Part shown: piece after piece, positions 60,452-64,000 of the stretch
How positions within the stretch are numbered: the first letter of the stretch is position 1
Layout: the number at the start of each line of letters is the position of its first letter
Assembly (NCBI RefSeq): GCF_036327775.1
Contig: NZ_CP109598.1
Span: 3,348,001 to 3,412,000 of the forward strand
DNA: 64,000 nt
Source: Streptomyces sp. NBC_01498
GTDB taxonomy: Bacteria > Actinomycetota > Actinomycetes > Streptomycetales > Streptomycetaceae
Direction: 5' to 3'
Translations under genes and position numbers: made by a program
The notes under the pieces: model-generated
The model's database searches: none
The model's input: only the letters and a program-made list of their open reading frames with translations
What the model was told of the DNA's origin: nothing

Positions 60452-60497
60452 CGTTTCCAGCGCTTCCAACGCTTCCAACGCTTCCAACGCTTCCAAC
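60452..60497. repeat. 9-bp repeat GCTTCCAAC, about 5 copies
   Basis: Four perfect units (60462, 60471, 60480, 60489) and a degenerate one before them lie 74 bp upstream of the phosphatase start. The phosphatase frame stays open through the array, reading an R-W-K triplet repeat. Confidence 0.85.
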
Positions 60498-60567
60498 GTA
60501 CGAGCATCCGTCCCGCCGTGCGCGCCCGGCGGGCGGGCGCCGGGACGTTCCGCTGGTCAGGTACGGC

Positions 60568-61194
60568 CTAGGCGAGGGCGCGGAGGCGGCGGGATTCGAG
60601 GACGGTGGCGAGTGCGTAGGCCCCGCCGCCCGCGAGTGTGAGGACCCAGAAGAGCGCGGGGGTGCCGAGGAGGAGGGCCGCCGTGGAGATCAGGGCGAGC
60701 CAGACGCCGAGGCCGTAGTGGAGCGGATTGCGGCGTACGGCGCCTTCGGCGAGGTAGAGCAGGCCCACGACGAGGCCCGACCCCGTGGGCCAGAGCACGG
60801 ACTGGAGGCCGGGCATGCCGAGGCTGTTCGTCAGGCCGGTGATGGCGAGGAACAGCGCGGCGAAGCCGACGATCCAGGAGGCGCCGAGCATCTTGCCGAC
60901 GAGGATGTCCGGCCCGGTGGCGGCGCGCTGGGCGCGGGCGGCGGCGAGGGTCGCACTGACGGTGCCGGCCGCGAGTCCCGCGCCGAGGAGCGCGGTGGGC
61001 AGCCAGCCGGGCAGGTCGAGCAGTGGGGTGGCGCCCTGGGAGAGCGCGGAGGCGCCGTGGCCGAGGACGTACGCGAGGCCGAAGCTCGCGTAGGTCGCGC
61101 GGTTGTCGACCTCGACGGCCGGGCGATGCGGCGCGACGGCGGGGGCAGGGATGGGGGTGGCGTTCGGGGCGGGGATGGTGAGGGACAGAGACAT
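60568..61194 (-). CDS. Multi-pass membrane protein, unknown family
   Basis: The 208-aa protein has a Pro/Ala-rich N-terminus (about 1-30) and about five membrane segments, among them LPTALLGAGLAAGTVSATLA, ASWIVGFAALFLAITGLTN, WPTGSGLVVGLLYLAEGAV and VWLALISTAALLLG. I do not recognise a transporter family. It may be a small helper or sensor. GGAGGACCC lies before the ATG at 61194. A TTACG-NN-CGTAA operator lies 30 nt upstream, matching the one before the quinone-oxidoreductase-like gene, so both are probably in one TetR regulon. Confidence 0.7.
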   Translation of the reverse strand: MSLSLTIPAPNATPIPAPAVAPHRPAVEVDNRATYASFGLAYVLGHGASALSQGATPLLDLPGWLPTALLGAGLAAGTVSATLAAARAQRAATGPDILVGKMLGASWIVGFAALFLAITGLTNSLGMPGLQSVLWPTGSGLVVGLLYLAEGAVRRNPLHYGLGVWLALISTAALLLGTPALFWVLTLAGGGAYALATVLESRRLRALA

Positions 61195-61223
61195 GGTGGG
61201 TCCTCCGGGTTCTGGGGCGTATG

Positions 61224-61237
61224 TTTACGGGCGTAAA
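61224..61237. promoter_or_regulatory. Operator TTTACG-GG-CGTAAA
   Basis: A perfect palindrome with 6-bp arms, 30 nt upstream of the membrane-protein start, and overlapping the last codons of the TetR gene (TTA CGC CCG TAA). It shares TTACG-NN-CGTAA and the same distance to the start codon with the site at 63214-63227. Confidence 0.65.
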
Positions 61238-62076
61238 GTCAGGTGTTCTGCCTGGCGGGGCCGGTCGAGATGGGACAGCGCGGCCACGAAGGGCCGTACG
61301 CGAGTGGCGGGCAGCGGCGAGATGCGGGAGTTGGCGCGCTGGTGCGCGAGTCCGTGCAGGCCGAGCCAGAGGGCTGACGCGTCGGCCGCCGGATCGGTGC
61401 TGGCCGAGCGGCCCGCGTTCACACAGTCGGCGAGCGCCCCGGCCAGGATGTTCAGGGCTTCCGCGCCGCGCGGGGCCCGCCGGTCGGCGCCGCTTCCGCC
61501 GCATCCGGGGTGGCCGGGGGGTTCGCCGTACATGGCGCGGTAGCGCTCGGGGCGGGCGGCGGCGTAGTCGAGATAGGCGAGGCAGGCGGCGTACAGACGG
61601 TCCTCGGCGCCTTCGGCGGCATCGAGAGCGACGTCGGGGTCGTTGCCCGGGTCGTCGTCGGGGTCTTCTTCGGGGTCTTCTTCGGGCTCGTCGTCGGCCA
61701 CCGGGGCGACGGCTGCCCGGAGCCGGCCGGTCAGTTCGCCGAACGCCTCGTGGACGAGGGCGCGCATCAGGGCCGGGAGGTCGGGGAAGTGCGGGTAGAT
61801 CGAGGGAGCGGTGATCCCGGCCCGGCGGGCCACGGCGCGCAGGGTGACGGCGCGTGCGCCGCCCCGGTCGAGCAGGTCGGTCGCGGCGGCCAGGATGTCG
61901 GCGCGCAGCTGGCTGCCTTCTCCCCGGCGGTTGCGGGGGCGGGCGGTCCGGGGCGCGGGCGCCCGGCCGGCGGTCGCGGCGGTAGCGGTAGCAGAGGCCG
62001 TGGCGGTAGCCGTGTCCGTGGCGGCGGGCTCCCCGCGTACGGCCGCAGGCACGGACCGGCCCGCCGCCTCACGCAC
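61225..62076 (-). CDS. TetR-family regulator
   Basis: The 283-aa protein has a TetR DNA-binding domain (about 55-105: LRADILAAATDLLDRGGARA, VTLRAVARRAGITAPSIYPHFPD) and a TetR_C-like ligand domain with an acidic insert rich in Asp, Glu and Pro (EEDPEEDPDDDPGNDPD). Its first 45 residues are an Ala/Thr-rich repeat (TATATASATATAATAG). It is a close paralogue of the TetR at 63307, sharing RNRRGEG...LR and the IYPHFPD motif. GTG start at 62076, overlapping the end of the oxidoreductase gene by 8 nt, so it is in that operon and likely autoregulates it. Confidence 0.85.
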   Translation of the reverse strand: MREAAGRSVPAAVRGEPAATDTATATASATATAATAGRAPAPRTARPRNRRGEGSQLRADILAAATDLLDRGGARAVTLRAVARRAGITAPSIYPHFPDLPALMRALVHEAFGELTGRLRAAVAPVADDEPEEDPEEDPDDDPGNDPDVALDAAEGAEDRLYAACLAYLDYAAARPERYRAMYGEPPGHPGCGGSGADRRAPRGAEALNILAGALADCVNAGRSASTDPAADASALWLGLHGLAHQRANSRISPLPATRVRPFVAALSHLDRPRQAEHLTLRP

Positions 62077-63184
62077 CGCCGCCCGCGTCCATGCCGACGT
62101 CCATGCCCGTGCCCGTGCCCGCGCCCGCGCCCGTGCCCGCGTCCTCGTCCGGGACGAGGACGACCTTGCCCGCGACCGTCCGCGACTCCGCCAGCTCCAG
62201 CGCCGACGCCGCCTCGGACAGCGGGAACCGCCCGGCGATCTGCGCGGTGAGCACCCCGGCGGAGAGCAGCCCCAGCACCCGCGTCAGGTCCTCGCTCAGC
62301 CGGCGGCGGAAGGTCTCCGGGCGGCGGCGGCCCGCCCAGAAGTTGTAGAAGTACGCGCTCCGGCCGTTGGGCAGGGCGTTCCAGGCCAGCAGCCGTGCGA
62401 ACACCTTCAGCACCGGCAGCTGCGAGTTGCCTTCCTCGTCCTTGGTGGCGGCGGTGCCGTACGAGACGAGAGTTCCGCCGGTCCGGAGCAGCCGCCACGA
62501 CTCGACCAGCCCGGCGCCGCCGACGTGGTCGAAGACCGCGTCCACGCCGCCCGGCGCGATCTCGGCGATCCTGCGGTACATCTCCGGGTCGCGGTAGTCG
62601 ACCGGGATCGCGCCCAGCTCCCGCAGCGTGGCGTGGTGGCGGGGCGCGGCGGTGCCGATGACCGTGATCCCGGCGTGCCGGGCGAGCTGGACGAGGGTGG
62701 AGCCGACACCACCGTTGGCGCCCAGCACCACGACGGTCCCGCCCGAGCGGACCTTGGCCTTGCGGTGGAGCATCTGCCAGGCCGTGATGCCGTTGACGAG
62801 TACGGTCTCCGCCGCTGCCGCGTCCACGTCGTCGGGCACGGCCACCAGGTCGGCCGCGTCGAGCAGCAGATGTCCGGCCCAGGCGCCGGTCTTGGTGACG
62901 GCGGCGAAGCGGCGGCCGGTCAGCGCGGGGTCCACGCCGGGGCCGGCGGCCGTCACCGTACCGACCACGTCGTAGCCGGGTACGAAGGGGAAGGCCGGCT
63001 GGTCGTAGTACTTGCCCCGGCGCATCTGCTGCTCGGCGAACGAGACGCCCGTCGCGTCCATCCGCAGCACGACCTGGCCCTCGGCGGGCGCCGGCAGCTC
63101 ACGGGTGTGGACGACGAGGCCGCGCGGCTCGACCTTGCCCGGAAGGACGATCTCGGTGGTGAGGGTGGTGACGGCGCTGGTCAT
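62069..63184 (-). CDS. MDR-superfamily quinone-oxidoreductase-like enzyme
   Basis: The 371-aa zinc-free medium-chain dehydrogenase/reductase has GROES-like blocks (VLRMDATGVSFAEQQMRRGK, PFVPGYDVVGTVTAAGPGV) and a Rossmann NADPH site (GGTVVVLGANGGVGSTLVQL). The DHVGGAGLVESWRLLRTGGT strand follows. It probably reduces quinones or enones with NADPH. The C-terminus ends in a Gly/Thr/Ala/Met repeat (GTGAGAGTGTGMDVGMDAGG) that is not part of the fold. AAGGAG lies 6 nt before the ATG at 63184. The palindrome 30 nt upstream and the overlapping TetR gene point to repression relieved by an electrophile-type ligand (inference). Confidence 0.87.
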   Translation of the reverse strand: MTSAVTTLTTEIVLPGKVEPRGLVVHTRELPAPAEGQVVLRMDATGVSFAEQQMRRGKYYDQPAFPFVPGYDVVGTVTAAGPGVDPALTGRRFAAVTKTGAWAGHLLLDAADLVAVPDDVDAAAAETVLVNGITAWQMLHRKAKVRSGGTVVVLGANGGVGSTLVQLARHAGITVIGTAAPRHHATLRELGAIPVDYRDPEMYRRIAEIAPGGVDAVFDHVGGAGLVESWRLLRTGGTLVSYGTAATKDEEGNSQLPVLKVFARLLAWNALPNGRSAYFYNFWAGRRRPETFRRRLSEDLTRVLGLLSAGVLTAQIAGRFPLSEAASALELAESRTVAGKVVLVPDEDAGTGAGAGTGTGMDVGMDAGGGA

Positions 63185-63213
63185 GACGGTCTCCTTGGGG
63201 CTGCGCTCGTTTG

Positions 63214-63227
63214 CTTACGTTCGTAAG
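63214..63227. promoter_or_regulatory. Operator CTTACG-TT-CGTAAG
   Basis: A perfect palindrome with 6-bp arms, 30 nt upstream of the oxidoreductase start, identical in core and spacing to the site before the membrane-protein gene. A degenerate copy (CTTCGCGGCGTAAG) lies 10 nt upstream of the next TetR gene. Confidence 0.7.
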
Positions 63228-63306
63228 GCTACAGCCGTTCAGTCAGGCCGCACAAGCGGAACCGCCGACGGGTCCAAAGTAAACTTCGCGGCGTAAGGTG
63301 ACAGGT

Positions 63307-64000
63307 GTGAAGAACACCGGTGGGAAGAACGGCAGTGTGAATATCAGCGGCACGGGGCACAGCGACGCGGGGGACGGCGGCACGGGCCACGACGGCGCGG
63401 AGAACAGCGGCGCGGAGAATAGCGGCAGCGGCAGCGGCAGCGGCACGCCGACCCGGGGCAGCCGCGCGGCGGACACACCCGCACCCGCGCCGAAACCGGC
63501 CCGCGCCCGCAACCGCCGGGGCGAGGGTGGCCGTCTGCGCGAGGAGATCGTCGACGCGGCGGCGGAACTGCTCGACGAGGCGGGCGACGAGCGCGCCATC
63601 ACCCTGCGCTCGGTCGCCCGGCGGGTCGGCATCGCCGCCCCCTCGATCTACCCGCACTTCCCCGACCAGCCGGCCATCATGCTGGCCGTCGTCCGGCGGG
63701 AGTTCGTGGAGCTGGAGCGCGGTCTGCGCGCCGGCGTGGAGGCGGCCGGTGACGATCCCCGGCAGCGCCTGTACGCGGGCTGCACCACGTATCTCGACTT
63801 CGCCCGGCTCCATCCGGAGCGCTACCGGACCATGTTCGGCGGGCTCTGGGTGCCGACCCTGGGCGAGAGTTCAGTGACGGAGGAGGAGCTGACCTCGCTC
63901 GGTGCGGCGAGCCTGGGGATCCTGAGCGACCTGCTCGCCGCCTGTGTCGCGGCGGGGCAGGCCACCAGCACCGATGTCGCGGGCGACGCCGTCGCGCTGT
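63307..64000 (+). CDS. TetR-family regulator, 3' end outside window
   Basis: At least 231 residues are visible. After a Gly/Ser/Asn-rich N-terminus (about 1-65, GSVNISGTGHSDAGDGG) comes a TetR domain (LREEIVDAAAELLDEAGDER, ITLRSVARRVGIAAPSIYPH), and the beginning of the ligand domain (YLDFARLHPERYRTMFGG). It is paralogous to the TetR at 61225 along its visible length. The GTG at 63307 is taken as start. It is divergent from the oxidoreductase and probably binds the same operator sequence, including a weaker site at 63284-63297. Confidence 0.85.
   Translation, partial: MKNTGGKNGSVNISGTGHSDAGDGGTGHDGAENSGAENSGSGSGSGTPTRGSRAADTPAPAPKPARARNRRGEGGRLREEIVDAAAELLDEAGDERAITLRSVARRVGIAAPSIYPHFPDQPAIMLAVVRREFVELERGLRAGVEAAGDDPRQRLYAGCTTYLDFARLHPERYRTMFGGLWVPTLGESSVTEEELTSLGAASLGILSDLLAACVAAGQATSTDVAGDAVAL

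Overview
The window is high-GC actinobacterial DNA and most likely a Streptomyces chromosome. Supporting signs are the strong third-position G/C bias, frequent GTG starts, ATGA/GTGA-coupled operons, Tat and sortase substrates (LAxTG), STAND-type NACHT ATPases with an NTG-like N-terminus, PAS/SpoIIE phosphatases, and families that are common in Streptomyces (DUF6243, DUF574-type methyltransferase, DUF6192, DUF6233, DUF4331).

Left end, 1-3052, is accessory DNA. A visibly AT-richer coupled pair (an open-ended unknown gene and a DUF4365 gene) is followed by a 5'-truncated IS1380-type transposase and a solitary MazF/PemK toxin. It ends at a 3' fragment of tRNA-Gly(CCC), which is the classic junction of an integrated element. 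A second, decayed copy of that junction lies at 6141-6166. Between the copies are a thioredoxin-fold protein without its CxxC, a DEAD-box RNA helicase with a 14-bp hairpin in its leader, and a DUF6243 protein.

A catabolic operon on the minus strand follows (6629-14225): UAAP1, UAAP2, urea/guanidine carboxylase and allophanate hydrolase. A divergent TetR gene lies upstream, and there is a perfect palindrome just upstream of UAAP1. The last gene is separated from the rest by about 635 bp of a 163-bp tandem repeat. By present knowledge of these families the operon may degrade guanidine rather than urea.

15.9-30.2 kb is a mixed stretch of signalling and secreted functions: a PAS/GAF/SpoIIE phosphatase, a DUF574 methyltransferase, a DUF6193 protein, a VOC protein, a truncated histidine-kinase-like membrane protein, a NACHT STAND ATPase with membrane segments, a PIG-L deacetylase, a secreted repeat-domain protein, a trypsin-like protease and a serine hydrolase. 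30.5-47.2 kb holds a VOC/DUF5996 pair, the DUF1800/DUF1501 pair, an OmpR-type two-component system, a secreted PA14/fibronectin-III protein, an AmiC/LivJ-like binding protein without a signal peptide, a LAxTG coiled-coil wall protein, and a coupled TPR/NicO metal-exporter pair.

47.3-54.5 kb is again accessory-looking: a CPBP protease, a 25-aa hydrophobic small ORF next to a cytochrome P450, an I36 inhibitor, a frameshifted DUF6233 gene, an IS5-family element, a DUF6192 operon and a zinc-finger protein. From 54.7 kb on come a DUF4331 protein coupled to a class F sortase, a YciI/ECF42 sigma pair, a second PAS/SpoIIE phosphatase, and a regulon of two paralogous TetR regulators, a membrane protein and a quinone-oxidoreductase-like enzyme. 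This regulon shares a TTACG-NN-CGTAA operator. The last TetR gene runs off the window.

Across the whole window, short tandem repeats (mostly 9, 10, 13 or 16 bp) sit in the leaders or upstream regions of otherwise unrelated genes.
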